A stretch of DNA of 64,000 bases from Spirochaetales bacterium (GCA_015075425.1 JABTUL010000001.1:1922001-1986000); one strand, 5' to 3'. Positions 26,316-35,214 are shown, numbered from the stretch's first letter. Made by a program: numbers and translations. The notes: generated by a model from the letters alone, not told the origin.

Positions 26316-27157
26316 CGAGCGGGCACGGGGCAATCTTCGCTGTCGTAAGTGGCCCCTTCGCGGAAGGGGCGCTGGTCCGGCAGGCGCCAGCGCCCCTTTT
26401 CAAAAGAGATGGCCTTCTCCTGTCTGTAGGCGTTGGGCGAACCGGGCGTGCGGATGTAGTCAAAGATATCAATGCGAACCTGTGGAAAGAGCCCACCCAG
26501 AAGTTCCACACTCCCCGTTACGTAACGATCGGTATCTTCATGGTATTCGATGCGCTCAAAATGCACTCCCTGTTTGCCGGCAAGATTCACAAGCGCGGCA
26601 ATGATAAACGGTTTTTTGAGCTGTCCTGGAAGCGCTCTGTCAGTGCTTAATTTTTTCCAGATGTGATTTTGCACATCCTCCGTGTTGATAGCAATGACCG
26701 CTACAGGCTGCGCTCCGCGAGACTGGAGGTAGTTTTGCAGATTCACGACCGTATCACTCTGACCGCGTGCGGTCACAATAACAGCCGTGTCGGTGAGCTG
26801 CACTCGCCTGAGTAAATCGAAGGCCGCGGGAATGGGCGCTGTCGTTGCCACCTCTGTAGCATTGAAAACGGAATAGTCGGCCTCCTCTCCCTCTGCCAGG
26901 TCCATACACTTGGAGTCCATCTGACGCAAAGTGCCCTCTCTGGTTTTCACCGGGATGGTGGTGACTGTGTCTCCCAGCGTATGATCAAAATCAAAGACAT
27001 AAAGTGTTTTCCCCTGCGGAAGAAAATCCTGACCCTTGAGCACCTCTGTCAGTCCTTTCTGTAAAACCGCCTCCTGCGAGCGATACAGCTCCAGAGCCGC
27101 ATTCTTCTGGCAATACAGCGAAGTAAAAAAAAGCAGGACCGGGAGGGAATAACGCAT
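26312..27157 (-). CDS. Putative HAD-fold phosphatase, exported or lipid-anchored
   Basis: The 281-residue product has a short signal sequence ending SLYC, a plausible spirochete lipobox with Cys16. The HAD nucleophile motif appears as VFDFDHTLGDT (residues 53-63, DxDxT) and a second-motif Thr in VIVTARGQSD. The HAD motif III Lys and motif IV acids are less clear (HEDTD is a candidate for motif IV). An N-terminal secretion signal on such a fold recalls class B acid phosphatases, but the sequence is not a close match. It is the first gene of the eight-gene minus-strand run that leads into the LTD cluster. Confidence 0.7.
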   Translation of the reverse strand: MRYSLPVLLFFTSLYCQKNAALELYRSQEAVLQKGLTEVLKGQDFLPQGKTLYVFDFDHTLGDTVTTIPVKTREGTLRQMDSKCMDLAEGEEADYSVFNATEVATTAPIPAAFDLLRRVQLTDTAVIVTARGQSDTVVNLQNYLQSRGAQPVAVIAINTEDVQNHIWKKLSTDRALPGQLKKPFIIAALVNLAGKQGVHFERIEYHEDTDRYVTGSVELLGGLFPQVRIDIFDYIRTPGSPNAYRQEKAISFEKGRWRLPDQRPFREGATYDSEDCPVPAR

Positions 27158-27236
27158 CCGGCACTTTTAGAGGAAGCGGCTGTGGTCGGCAATATTTTTT
27201 TGTCGCCAGCGCGGCCGTGCGGTAGCTCATCAACCC

Positions 27237-28076
27237 ATGAGCAGGACTGAAATCCTTGAATTTCCGGCAGACGATGTATACTTCCGGCTAAAAGCTCTGG
27301 GAGCGATCCTGCCGGAAATCGGTCAGAAGCTCCTCGATTTCCAGAAAAGCCTCCGCGCGGCAGAGCCCGGAAATGCGGCCGGTGACCTCGAGTTAATGGA
27401 AGAAATCGATCGTCATGCGGAGGAACTACTCTTTGCCCGAATGCGCCCGGAAATGCCAGCAGATGAAATCATCAGTGAAAGCTCCGGTCGCTTGAGCGGC
27501 AGCAATGAATTCCTGTGGTACATTGATCCGGTTGATGGAGCGCGCAATTTTCTGCACGGCAATCCCCTCTTTGCCATTTCCCTGGGTCTGTGCTTTCGAA
27601 GCGAGGTTGTGGCCGGCATGGTCTATGTTCCCGGGCTATCCCGTTTGTATGCGGCCATTGCCGGCCAGGGGGCAACGCAAAATGGCAGTCCGATTTTTGC
27701 CTCTACCATGGCGGATATCAGTCGCAGCCTGATCGCTACAGGTCTACCCTACCGGCGACGGGAAATACTCAGTGAACTGATGAGCGATATCAGTGCTTTC
27801 ATCGCTGCTGGCTCGGGGCTGCGACGCACGGGATCCGCAGTTCTGGATCTGTGCTGGGTGGCAGAGGGAACCTACGATGCTTTCTGGGAAAGCAACCTGA
27901 AACCCTGGGATTTCTGTGCTGCATCCATCATCATCCGCGAAGCCGGAGGGAAAGTTACAGATTTCCACGGCCAGCTTCCAGCCTTTGAAGAATGCGACAT
28001 TGTGGCCACCAACGGCAAACTGCACCAGCCGGTCATTGATCTACTGGCCCGCGCTGCAGATGAAAATTTAAATTAA
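27237..28076 (+). CDS. Inositol-monophosphatase family protein
   Basis: A 279-residue Mg-dependent sugar-phosphate phosphatase of the IMPase/FBPase/CysQ fold. The metal-binding motif DPVDGARNFLHG (residues 97-108) and C-terminal PWDFCAASIIIREAGG match the family, although the usual DGTxNF is DGARNF and the upstream GEE motif reads SES. That leaves activity likely but slightly atypical. Substrates in the family include inositol phosphate, fructose-bisphosphate and PAP; none can be chosen here. The RibD-type reductase starts one base after the stop. Confidence 0.82.
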   Translation: MSRTEILEFPADDVYFRLKALGAILPEIGQKLLDFQKSLRAAEPGNAAGDLELMEEIDRHAEELLFARMRPEMPADEIISESSGRLSGSNEFLWYIDPVDGARNFLHGNPLFAISLGLCFRSEVVAGMVYVPGLSRLYAAIAGQGATQNGSPIFASTMADISRSLIATGLPYRRREILSELMSDISAFIAAGSGLRRTGSAVLDLCWVAEGTYDAFWESNLKPWDFCAASIIIREAGGKVTDFHGQLPAFEECDIVATNGKLHQPVIDLLARAADENLN

Positions 28077-28077
28077 T

Positions 28078-28695
28078 TTGCTTATTTCCCTGAACATGGC
28101 TATGACTCTGGACGGACGGGTCACTCTGCCGGACGGGCGCTGGCATTCTCTGTCCAGCCGCGAAGACTCACGGCGCATGCAGGAGATCCGCCGCCTGCAT
28201 GACCTGGTCATCCTGGGAAAGCATTCTGTTCTGCGCGATAACATCCGCTCTCCCTTACGGCCACCGGGACTCCTGCTGTGTCGCAGCTTTTTACCCCCGG
28301 CCACCTCCCGCTTCCTGCGCGGGAAGCCGATTCTATTCGTCCATATCTCTCTGAAAAGCCGGGCCGTGCAGTTGCAGAACAAAGCGCGACTCTGCTTTCT
28401 CTCCTCAGCGGATTTTGAGCCGCGTGCTTTGCTGCGCCGACTGGAAAGGATGGGGTTTCGAAAACTGCTCTTTGAAACGGGACCAGCATTCAATCATATT
28501 CTTCTGGGCCAGGGCATCATTGATCGGTTGTTTTTGACCCTGACCCCCTTTATCATTGGCCAGGAGGATCTACCTGGACTTGCCAGCGGCCCGCAGGCCC
28601 TGCCACGCTTTGAACAACCCCACTGGACGCTGATCCGCTGGCACCGCGGAAGCCGGGAAATCTTTCTCGAGTACAGGCGGACCGGGGCCCTGTAG
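28078..28695 (+). CDS. RibD C-terminal/DHFR-like reductase
   Basis: This 205-residue protein has the dihydrofolate-reductase fold of the RibD C-terminal domain, with the NADPH-binding start SLNMAMTLDGRV, the DLVILGKHSVLRDN segment and FRKLLFETGPAFNHILLGQGIID near the end. It lacks the N-terminal deaminase domain of a full RibD, so it may be a stand-alone diaminopyrimidine reductase or a related pteridine/ketone reductase. The start is TTG 28078 (RBS weak), directly after the phosphatase gene. ribH is elsewhere (4808). Confidence 0.75.
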   Translation: MLISLNMAMTLDGRVTLPDGRWHSLSSREDSRRMQEIRRLHDLVILGKHSVLRDNIRSPLRPPGLLLCRSFLPPATSRFLRGKPILFVHISLKSRAVQLQNKARLCFLSSADFEPRALLRRLERMGFRKLLFETGPAFNHILLGQGIIDRLFLTLTPFIIGQEDLPGLASGPQALPRFEQPHWTLIRWHRGSREIFLEYRRTGAL

Positions 28696-28725
28696 GCGGA
28701 ATTCACTTGCCGACAATAGGGGAGT

Positions 28726-30690
28726 ATGCCAGTGTCTGCCATGGCTCGTGAGTCCAGCGTGAACAGCGTGCGCCTGCAGACTTTTTTTGAATTGCTGGCG
28801 GCAAAAATCGGCTACGGTGAACTGCAGTCGTGCATTGCTGCCCTGTCCCCTGCAGAAGCTCAGGTAGCCCGAACAGCAACCAGCAACAGCTGGATTGCTG
28901 CAGCCATAGAAGAAAAAATTCTCACGGCCCTGGTTGAGCGCTGCGATGCTCTGGAACTGCTGGAAAAATCCGGGTCAGAAACCTTCAATATCCACCTGGC
29001 CGGGATCATTCCGGCGCTGCCCGCTGCAGGAAAGGAAAGTCGCTCTATCTTTTACCTCCCCGGACTCCTGCGCCTGGTGAATGCCAGCTATGATGCCAGA
29101 CTGATGGAAGAGGAGGCTCAGCTAACGATTGAGCTGGAAAACGGGGCGGATCACGTCCATGACATCCTCTATATCAAGGGGCTGCTGCGGGCCTTTCTGA
29201 ACTTTCTAAAAAAGGAAAATGCGCAGATCCTGATTCCCTCGCTGGCACTGGAAAGTAGCGCCTGGCCCCTGCCAGCGGAAGGCATCGAATTTAATGGCAA
29301 AACACGTTTTGTCATTCCCGACTATGCCGATGCGCCGGATCCAGCCCTTGTTCGCGGCATGGCCACGCTTGGCTGGGGCACCTCCCCTCGCGATGCCTTT
29401 GTGAAGCAGGTAGTGGCCCGTTCCACCAAATTGATTCGAGACAAGCGGGAACTGTCTACTGCCGTGGAATACTTGAATGTGGCCAACGATGAACTGGATC
29501 GTGAAATCCAGGAGAACAAACGTGAACTTACAATGGCCCGCAACATCCAGAAAGGTATGATCCCGGGCACAATCCCCGACTGGCACGGTCTGCAGTTCTT
29601 CGTTTACTATGCACCGCTTCGTGAAGTATCCGGTGATATTTATGATTTTATTGAAATTGATCAAAACACGGCCGGCCTTCTCGTTGGTGATGTCTCCGGT
29701 CATGGCGTGCCGGCCGCTCTGATTTCGGCAATCGCTAAAATTTCTTTTCAGAATCATCGGCATGGACGGCCGGCGGAAGTATTCAGCAATGTAAACCTGG
29801 ACATGCTGAATTTTGTCAAAATGGAAGGCTACCTGACAGCCATCTACCTGAGACTTCAGAACGACTTTACTTTGAGCTACAGCCTGGCCGGGATCCCCGG
29901 ACCATTTCTGCTGCGCTACCGCACGGGGGAACTGACCCGGCTTCCGGGAACGGGAACACTGCTGGGCATGTTTCTCAACGCCAGTGACTTCTTCTCAGAA
30001 GAATCGCTAATCCTGGAACCGGGCGATAAACTTTTTATTTATACAGACGGTATAACGGAATCCACAGATAAAACAGGCCAGCAGTTTGGCGAAGAACGAC
30101 TCAAGGCCGCGATCCTGGCTACCCGGGAAATGAATGCGGAAGAGGCTTCCAGCGCCGTCCTGCGCTCTTACCGGCAATTCATGCTGGGATCGAGTGTCCA
30201 TGATGATATGACCCTGCTGGTGATGGCGGCCAGCCTCAATAAAGAGGAATACGATGGCCATTACCGCAATTACCAGGAACACCGCGCAGCCGGTCGGCTT
30301 ACTCTTGCCCTGGAAGCGCTGACCGCAGCCGTAGCGATTTCGCCAAGGGACCCCAATTGCCTGCTGGAACTCGGGGAACTCCTGGCCCATTGTCGGGATT
30401 ACAGCCAGGCGATCGAAGTACTCAAAAGGCATCAACAACTGAAAAGCAATTCCGCCCAGGCCTGGACCATCCAGGGCTACTGCCACTTCAAACTGGGACA
30501 GTATGATCAGGCCCGATCGTACCTGCGACGATCTCTTTCCATCAAAAGACAGAATCTCTCCGCCCTGTACCATCTTTACCGGGTGTGTAAGGCTCAGGGC
30601 GCGGAAAAAGAGGCCACGGAAATCCTGCTCGAACTCAAAGCCATGGCTCCGCGCAATTCCATTGTGCAAAAGCTCAAGCTGATCGGTTAA
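28726..30690 (+). CDS. SpoIIE-type PP2C phosphatase with C-terminal TPRs
   Basis: The 654-residue protein has three parts. Residues 1-240 are an unrecognised, soluble sensor-like region. A short coiled coil (EYLNVANDELDREIQENKREL) leads into a SpoIIE/PP2C domain (about 270-495) with SGDIYDF, GDVSGHGVPAAL, FIYTDGITES and HDDMTLLVM as the metal site. The C-terminal 150 residues are about four TPRs (PNCLLELGELLAHCRDYSQA, AWTIQGYCHFKLGQYDQA). It should dephosphorylate a STAS partner; the TPRs may bring in other proteins. Its end overlaps the opposite-strand lipoyl gene by 17 bases. Confidence 0.88.
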   Translation: MPVSAMARESSVNSVRLQTFFELLAAKIGYGELQSCIAALSPAEAQVARTATSNSWIAAAIEEKILTALVERCDALELLEKSGSETFNIHLAGIIPALPAAGKESRSIFYLPGLLRLVNASYDARLMEEEAQLTIELENGADHVHDILYIKGLLRAFLNFLKKENAQILIPSLALESSAWPLPAEGIEFNGKTRFVIPDYADAPDPALVRGMATLGWGTSPRDAFVKQVVARSTKLIRDKRELSTAVEYLNVANDELDREIQENKRELTMARNIQKGMIPGTIPDWHGLQFFVYYAPLREVSGDIYDFIEIDQNTAGLLVGDVSGHGVPAALISAIAKISFQNHRHGRPAEVFSNVNLDMLNFVKMEGYLTAIYLRLQNDFTLSYSLAGIPGPFLLRYRTGELTRLPGTGTLLGMFLNASDFFSEESLILEPGDKLFIYTDGITESTDKTGQQFGEERLKAAILATREMNAEEASSAVLRSYRQFMLGSSVHDDMTLLVMAASLNKEEYDGHYRNYQEHRAAGRLTLALEALTAAVAISPRDPNCLLELGELLAHCRDYSQAIEVLKRHQQLKSNSAQAWTIQGYCHFKLGQYDQARSYLRRSLSIKRQNLSALYHLYRVCKAQGAEKEATEILLELKAMAPRNSIVQKLKLIG

Positions 30691-30922
30691 GCTCCAGCCG
30701 ACCCACGGCTTCCCCTACTTTTACCGGGGAACCGGCCTCTTTCATAATAGCAATGAGTTTACCGGCTGACGGCGCCTCAAGAGGGAAAGCGGCCTTGTCT
30801 GTGACCAGTTCGCAGAGTTCCTGACCTTCTACTACCTGCTCGCCGACCCTGACAGCCCAGCGCACCAGTTCGATGCTTTCTGCCGGACCTATATCCGGAA
30901 TAAATAGATCGATTTGCGCCAT
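30674..30922 (-). CDS. Stand-alone lipoyl-domain protein
   Basis: An 82-residue protein that is only a biotin/lipoyl attachment domain. The lipoyl Lys is in [17 protein letters not shown], where the DKA motif with flanking V and F marks the swinging-arm hairpin, and GEAVGRLEL closes the fold. Such domains normally sit in E2 components of 2-oxoacid dehydrogenases or in GcvH; here it is free. It starts with ATG 30922, is divergent from nadA and convergent with the phosphatase gene. A lone carrier may serve a distant 2-oxoacid dehydrogenase or decarboxylase complex. Confidence 0.85.
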   Translation of the reverse strand: MAQIDLFIPDIGPAESIELVRWAVRVGEQVVEGQELCELVTDKAAFPLEAPSAGKLIAIMKEAGSPVKVGEAVGRLELNRSA

Positions 30923-30999
30923 GCGCCCACCTGTGCGCGGTAGCTGGCTGCACCACCTTTTTTTGTGGTCAAAGAAAGCATCCTGTCTCTCCCTGGGAT

Positions 31000-31965
31000 A
31001 TGGACCAGAGTGCGCTTCGCCAAAAGTTACAGGCCTCCCTCCTGCCCCATGAGATCGAAATGGCCTGGCCTTTGATCCTTGAGATCCAGGAACTCAAAAA
31101 GCAAAAGAATGCGGTCATACTCGGGCACAACTATATGACTCCGGATGTTTACCACGGCGTTTCCGATTTTACCGGCGATTCTCTGGGTCTCGCCCGCAAG
31201 GCGGCCGAGACCCGGGCAGATATCATTCTCTTTAATGGTGTGCACTTCATGGCGGAGACGGCAAGCATTGTAAACCCGCATAAAAAAGTCCTCATTGCGG
31301 ACCCTCAGGCCGGTTGTTCCCTTGCAGAAAGCATTACCGCTGTGGACGTGCGCCGGCTCAAGACTGAGTATCCCGGAGTGCCCGTCGTCACCTATGTCAA
31401 TTGCAGTGCTGAGGTGAAGGCAGAGACCGACATTTGTTGCACGAGTGCCAATGCTGTAGCCGTGGTCAACAGCTTGCCTGATCCGGCCGTTATCTTTTTA
31501 CCCGATGCTTACCTTGCGCGCAATGTTGCCCGACAGACGGACAAAGAAATCATTCTCTGGGAAAAGGGAAAATGCATGGTCCACGAGCAATACCTGCCCG
31601 GAGACATCCGCGCCGTACGCAAACAATTTCAGAATCTGACTGTCATCACCCATCCGGAGTGCTCACCGGAAGTCGTGGCCGAATCGGATTTTTCCGGAAG
31701 CACGTCGCAGATGGCTGATTTCATTGCGAAAAGCCCGGCAGAGAACATCATGCTGGTGACGGAATGCAGCATGGGAGACAATCTGCGCAGTCTCTTTCCG
31801 GAGAAAAGCTTTGTGTCCACCTGCCAGACCTGCCCGCACATGAAAAAAATAACTCTGAGGAAAGTCCGCGATGCTCTCCTCCATGAACAGTACGAGGTCA
31901 AAGTAGCGCCAGAAATTCAGGTAAAGGCCCTGCGCGCGGTGGAAAGGATGCTGGAACTGGGATGA
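31000..31965 (+). CDS. nadA: Quinolinate synthase
   Basis: NadA condenses iminoaspartate with dihydroxyacetone phosphate to quinolinate in NAD synthesis, using a [4Fe-4S] cluster. The 321-residue protein shows [59 protein letters not shown] and the C-terminal [14 protein letters not shown]. The three conserved cluster cysteines fit these positions. It begins the plus-strand operon nadA-ispF-dehydratase-STAS and overlaps ispF by ATGA. Confidence 0.95.
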   Translation: MDQSALRQKLQASLLPHEIEMAWPLILEIQELKKQKNAVILGHNYMTPDVYHGVSDFTGDSLGLARKAAETRADIILFNGVHFMAETASIVNPHKKVLIADPQAGCSLAESITAVDVRRLKTEYPGVPVVTYVNCSAEVKAETDICCTSANAVAVVNSLPDPAVIFLPDAYLARNVARQTDKEIILWEKGKCMVHEQYLPGDIRAVRKQFQNLTVITHPECSPEVVAESDFSGSTSQMADFIAKSPAENIMLVTECSMGDNLRSLFPEKSFVSTCQTCPHMKKITLRKVRDALLHEQYEVKVAPEIQVKALRAVERMLELG

Positions 31966-32459
31966 GGCCGGCTCAGCGCCAGGGACATGGCCTTGATTTT
32001 CATCGTCTGAGTGTGGATCCAGGACGCCCTTTGATTCTGGGTGGCACCACCATCCCGAGCGATCTGGCCCTCCTGGGCCATTCCGATGCTGATGTGATTT
32101 TGCATGCCCTCTCAGATGCCCTGCTCGGTGCTCTGGCCAGAGGAGACATTGGAGACCTTTTCCCGGACACAGAGGAGCGTTATAAGAACATGGATTCGCA
32201 GCTTATTCTAAAAGCAGCTCTGGATCTCATGCAAAAGGATGGCTACCACCTGGCCAATGTTGACCTCACGGTCATGGGGGAAGTGCCCCGCATCAAACCC
32301 CATCGGCTGGCAATCCGTGAGCGACTCAGTGAGTTGCTGGGTCTGCCGCTTTCCTCTATCAGCCTCAAAGCCACAACTACAGAAACCATGGGCGCACTGG
32401 GACGCAAAGAAGGAGTGGGCTGCATGGCCTCTGTCTTGCTGCTGGACGCCGGGCCATGA
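31962..32459 (+). CDS. ispF: 2-C-methyl-D-erythritol 2,4-cyclodiphosphate synthase
   Basis: IspF cyclises CDP-ME-2-phosphate in the MEP isoprenoid pathway. The 165-residue protein has the N-terminal GHGLDFHRL (zinc ligands Asp and His), [32 protein letters not shown] and the C-terminal [16 protein letters not shown], all family hallmarks. The start overlaps nadA by ATGA, and the end overlaps the dehydratase by ATGA, so these three genes are tightly coupled. Confidence 0.95.
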   Translation: MRPAQRQGHGLDFHRLSVDPGRPLILGGTTIPSDLALLGHSDADVILHALSDALLGALARGDIGDLFPDTEERYKNMDSQLILKAALDLMQKDGYHLANVDLTVMGEVPRIKPHRLAIRERLSELLGLPLSSISLKATTTETMGALGRKEGVGCMASVLLLDAGP

Positions 32460-32734
32460 AAATGGAAGAAACGATTCCAGAAGGCTGGCAAATCAAAGAA
32501 AATGCCCTGCAGCGCGAGTTTGTGTTCCCTGATTTTCGTTCAGCTTTCAGCTTCATGACCGCCGTTGCTTTGCTTGCCGAAGCGGACAACCACCATCCGG
32601 ATTGGTCCAATTCGTACAACCGGGTACGCATCTGCCTTACCACACATTCGGAAGGCCGGGTGAGTCAGAAAGACTTTCGTCTGGCCAGGAAAATCAACGA
32701 AGTCAGTGCGGGCTTTCTGCCATTAGAAAATTGA
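32456..32734 (+). CDS. phhB: Pterin-4a-carbinolamine dehydratase
   Basis: A 92-residue protein of the PCD/DCoH family, which dehydrates 4a-hydroxytetrahydropterin to recycle the cofactor of aromatic hydroxylases. The active-site motif is AEADNHHPDWSNSYNRV, matching the usual [E/D]xxxHHP...WxxxYnxV, and the C-terminal STDGVT-like segment reads TTHSEGRVSQKD. It starts four bases inside ispF. No aromatic hydroxylase is visible in the window; many bacteria use the protein in other pterin chemistry such as molybdopterin. Confidence 0.88.
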   Translation: MKMEETIPEGWQIKENALQREFVFPDFRSAFSFMTAVALLAEADNHHPDWSNSYNRVRICLTTHSEGRVSQKDFRLARKINEVSAGFLPLEN

Positions 32735-32768
32735 ATTCCATCTCCGGCAGGCTGGAAAATCCTGACCT

Positions 32769-33107
32769 GTGCTCGGGCAGGTCAAACTTCAGGAACGTCA
32801 TTCCCTGCCCGTCATTTCCGTTGCCGGCCGGATGACTGTGGAACTGGGTGAACAGCTCACGGACCTGTACGAATCTATCCCCGAGACCAACCGGCGCCGC
32901 GTTCTTCTCGATTTGTCCCAGACAGAATACATCAATTCCGCGGGATTGGCCCTGCTCATCAACCTGGTCTCCCGTGCCCAGGAAAAAGCCCGGATCGTGG
33001 ACCTTGTCGGAGTCCAGGATTCAGTCAAGCGCCTCATTGAAATCGTAGGGCTGATCGAATTTGTGACCATTTATCCGGACCTGCACACAGCAGCCGGTAC
33101 TGCCTGA
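32769..33107 (+). CDS. STAS-domain anti-anti-sigma factor
   Basis: This 112-residue STAS protein has the expected N-terminal strand, the acceptor region RVLLDLSQTEYINSAGLALLI with the phosphorylatable Ser in NSAG, and LVGVQDSVKRLIEIVGL. Proteins of this type sequester an anti-sigma kinase when their Ser is dephosphorylated. Two SpoIIE-type phosphatases are encoded nearby (23719 and 28726), but no anti-sigma kinase is seen in the window. The start is GTG 32769, 34 bases after the dehydratase stop. Confidence 0.88.
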   Translation: MLGQVKLQERHSLPVISVAGRMTVELGEQLTDLYESIPETNRRRVLLDLSQTEYINSAGLALLINLVSRAQEKARIVDLVGVQDSVKRLIEIVGLIEFVTIYPDLHTAAGTA

Positions 33108-33148
33108 CACCTGAACCCCGAAGCCACGCAGGCGGGTCAGGAGCATGC

Positions 33149-33178
33149 TTGCGACGCCCCACTGTTTCCTGAAATAAT
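33149..33178 (+). promoter_or_regulatory. Candidate promoter for the secreted-protein pair
   Basis: TTGCGA at 33149-33154 and AATAAT at 33173-33178 are separated by 18 bases in the 111-base gap between the STAS gene and the next gene. A TATAAA lies at 33194-33199 but has no clear -35. The match is loose and rests on visual inspection only. Confidence 0.25.
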
Positions 33179-33218
33179 CCGGGCTAATTGAAGTATAAAA
33201 AGCGTCCGATGGATAAAC

Positions 33219-34070
33219 GTGGCGCGACTTATCCTTTGCTTACTGTGTGTTTCCCCGCTTTACGCCCAGCTACGTACAGCTCTGCCGGATCCCTACTACC
33301 CGCAGCTACCCCAGGGAGAACTGCGCCTCAACTTCTACTATGACCGCACGGGGCGCTGGGTCAAATTTTCCGACTGGATACCTTTCAAGCAGCACAAGTA
33401 TGAGCCCCGTTTTCTGGAAGATTTCTACCATCTCTACGGCCTGAAGCATTCCTACAATGTTCCGGAAGTGAAGGAAAGCATTTACTGGCTCACCCAGAGC
33501 CTGACCCACCGCTTCCGCCATCCCCGTCATGCCCTCTGCTCCATTAAAAACGAAGCCGAATACCACAAATACCGTAATCTTATGTTTATGCATATCAATA
33601 TGCTGATCATGCGTATGTATCTTCGTCTTGGTTCGCTCTATGACAAACGACAGCTCTACTTTCATGATCTTGATTTTGCCGATGACCTGGAGATTTCCTT
33701 TCTTATTGCTGCAACCTATTACAAAGAGGCCCGCCCTTACTGGCGGGCCGCTCAGCGCTACGCTAAGGTGGCATCGGAGTACACCTTCCATCTGGACTTA
33801 CCAGGACTCGAATCAGAAATGCATCTGATTCAGGTTGGCAAAACCGATTACGACCGGATTATTCATCTTCACGAAGAGCGGTTGAAGCAAAAGCAGTTGA
33901 TGACCAGAACATTCCTCGACCGCGAAGGCCGTCCACGCCCGGTAAAGACAGCCATCCAGCGTGATCTGGAAAAGATGTACGATGAAAGTTTTAAGCCCGA
34001 TCCACTGGGCCCGCCTGTCCTTGATCCAGAGTGGAAAGAGGAACCGCTCTTTCCGGATCCTGTAAAGTGA
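33219..34070 (+). CDS. Secreted helical protein, unknown family
   Basis: The 283-residue protein starts at GTG 33219 and has a clean signal peptide, with likely cleavage after SPLYA. The mature chain is largely helical, rich in Tyr, His and Arg (RFLEDFYHLYGLKHSYN, HKYRNLMFMHINMLIMRMYLRLG) and ends in a Pro-rich tail (DPLGPPVLDPEWKEEP). No catalytic motif is seen. A second secreted helical protein is translationally coupled to it. Leptospiral flagellar coiling proteins FcpA and FcpB are also secreted and helical, but I cannot confirm similarity. Confidence 0.7.
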   Translation: MARLILCLLCVSPLYAQLRTALPDPYYPQLPQGELRLNFYYDRTGRWVKFSDWIPFKQHKYEPRFLEDFYHLYGLKHSYNVPEVKESIYWLTQSLTHRFRHPRHALCSIKNEAEYHKYRNLMFMHINMLIMRMYLRLGSLYDKRQLYFHDLDFADDLEISFLIAATYYKEARPYWRAAQRYAKVASEYTFHLDLPGLESEMHLIQVGKTDYDRIIHLHEERLKQKQLMTRTFLDREGRPRPVKTAIQRDLEKMYDESFKPDPLGPPVLDPEWKEEPLFPDPVK

Positions 34071-34891
34071 CCGTGTGCTCCCTCTGTCTGGCCACCTGCT
34101 CGTTATTTCTGTTCTCTATGCCGTTATTCGCTCAGGATGCCGTGCTGGAATTCAAGAATCTGGAACGGTCCCGGCAGATGCCGTCTGTTCTTCTTACGCA
34201 GCAGATTGAACAAAAGTGGGCGGCGATAGACTTCCTGAGCACCGATCCGGTTTACACACTGCACACCGCAGATTCGTGGGATAGCGCTTACTACAGACAG
34301 GCGCTGAGCCACTATGAACTGGCCATCACAACACACCGGGAACTTAAAGAAAAACAAAAAGAATACAAAGAACATCTGGATTTTCTGGATATGCAAACGC
34401 CCGTCCTCTGGATGAAAGCTGATGTTCTCGATGCTGCAGCCAGATTTCAGCGCGCTCTGGAACAGAGATTTTTACAGAAACTGAACCGGCACTACCATGA
34501 CATCTTCACCAGCCTGTCACAGATCCGGCTCCAGGAAAATCAAAAGAAGGCAGCCGATTTACAGGCAATCGCGGAGCGCCACTATGCGGTGGGATTGCTC
34601 TTTACCGGACATTACGCAGCAGCCGCTGATATTCTACAGAAGTATTCCCGCCGGCCTGGCGTTCAAAACGAGTGGCCCCTGTACTACTACTGGCATCTGG
34701 CTCTGGGAGGTCTATTTGCCGCAGCCCGAAAGGATCGTGGAGTGAGTGATCAGGATCTGCGGCGTTTACGCAAGGACAAAAATGACAGACTGCGCGAAGC
34801 GGTAAGACTTAAATTTGGCGAGGATTCCCCGCAGATGCAATTCGTAGCCGGTAAAATCCGTCTGGATGAACTGGGCTCGCCCAGAAGCTAA
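34067..34891 (+). CDS. Secreted helical protein, partner of upstream gene
   Basis: I place the start at GTG 34067, overlapping the upstream stop as GTGA; this yields a signal peptide ending FSMPLFA-QD. The 274-residue product is nearly all helix with Gln, Lys and Leu-rich stretches (HRELKEKQKEYKEHLDF) and a repeat-like central part (YAVGLLFTGHYAAAADILQKY) that resembles a TPR pair. An upstream GTG at 34031 would lie within the previous gene and adds no signal features. Function is unknown. The pair probably acts together in the periplasm. Confidence 0.65.
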   Translation: MTVCSLCLATCSLFLFSMPLFAQDAVLEFKNLERSRQMPSVLLTQQIEQKWAAIDFLSTDPVYTLHTADSWDSAYYRQALSHYELAITTHRELKEKQKEYKEHLDFLDMQTPVLWMKADVLDAAARFQRALEQRFLQKLNRHYHDIFTSLSQIRLQENQKKAADLQAIAERHYAVGLLFTGHYAAAADILQKYSRRPGVQNEWPLYYYWHLALGGLFAAARKDRGVSDQDLRRLRKDKNDRLREAVRLKFGEDSPQMQFVAGKIRLDELGSPRS

Positions 34892-34909
34892 ACAAAAGTC
34901 TCCCACAGC

Positions 34910-35203
34910 TCAGGTACCACCGGCCTCTTCTCCTCCTCCGTCTTCCCCCTGTCCCTGGGGAACCCCGGAGCCGCCCTCACCACCAGCAGCAGGCAGCGCT
35001 ATCAGCAGCATCAGAACCTGGCGTGCCCGGGCATCTTCCTGGGTGTCGGCCTGGCAACGGGTCTTGAATTGCAACGCTTCTGCCGGACAGCGGTCCATAC
35101 CATTACAGGCGGAAATCCAGGGTAAAAAGGAGATGGCAAGAAGGGCATAAAGGCCCATCCGTCGCGCTCCTTTGAACCAGGATCTGTAAGGTAATCTGCC
35201 CAT
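34910..35203 (-). CDS. Small putative lipoprotein
   Basis: A 97-residue product with a basic n-region, hydrophobic core and lipobox ISAC (Cys33). The mature part has a further Cys pair (MDRCPAEALQFKTRC) and an Gly/Glu-rich disordered tail (GGEGGSGVPQGQGEDGGGEE). Purine-rich RBS-like sequence precedes both the ATG at 35203 (GAGAGG) and an internal ATG at 35158 (GGAG), so the start is uncertain. It is last in an apparent rpmF-plsX operon and starts 12 bases after plsX. Confidence 0.55.
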   Translation of the reverse strand: MGRLPYRSWFKGARRMGLYALLAISFLPWISACNGMDRCPAEALQFKTRCQADTQEDARARQVLMLLIALPAAGGEGGSGVPQGQGEDGGGEEAGGT

Positions 35204-35214
35204 AAAGCCCTCTC

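Noticed and set aside
33219-34891. Assignment as fcpA/fcpB
   Set aside because: The resemblance is only in being secreted and helical; I cannot confirm sequence similarity, so no symbol was given.
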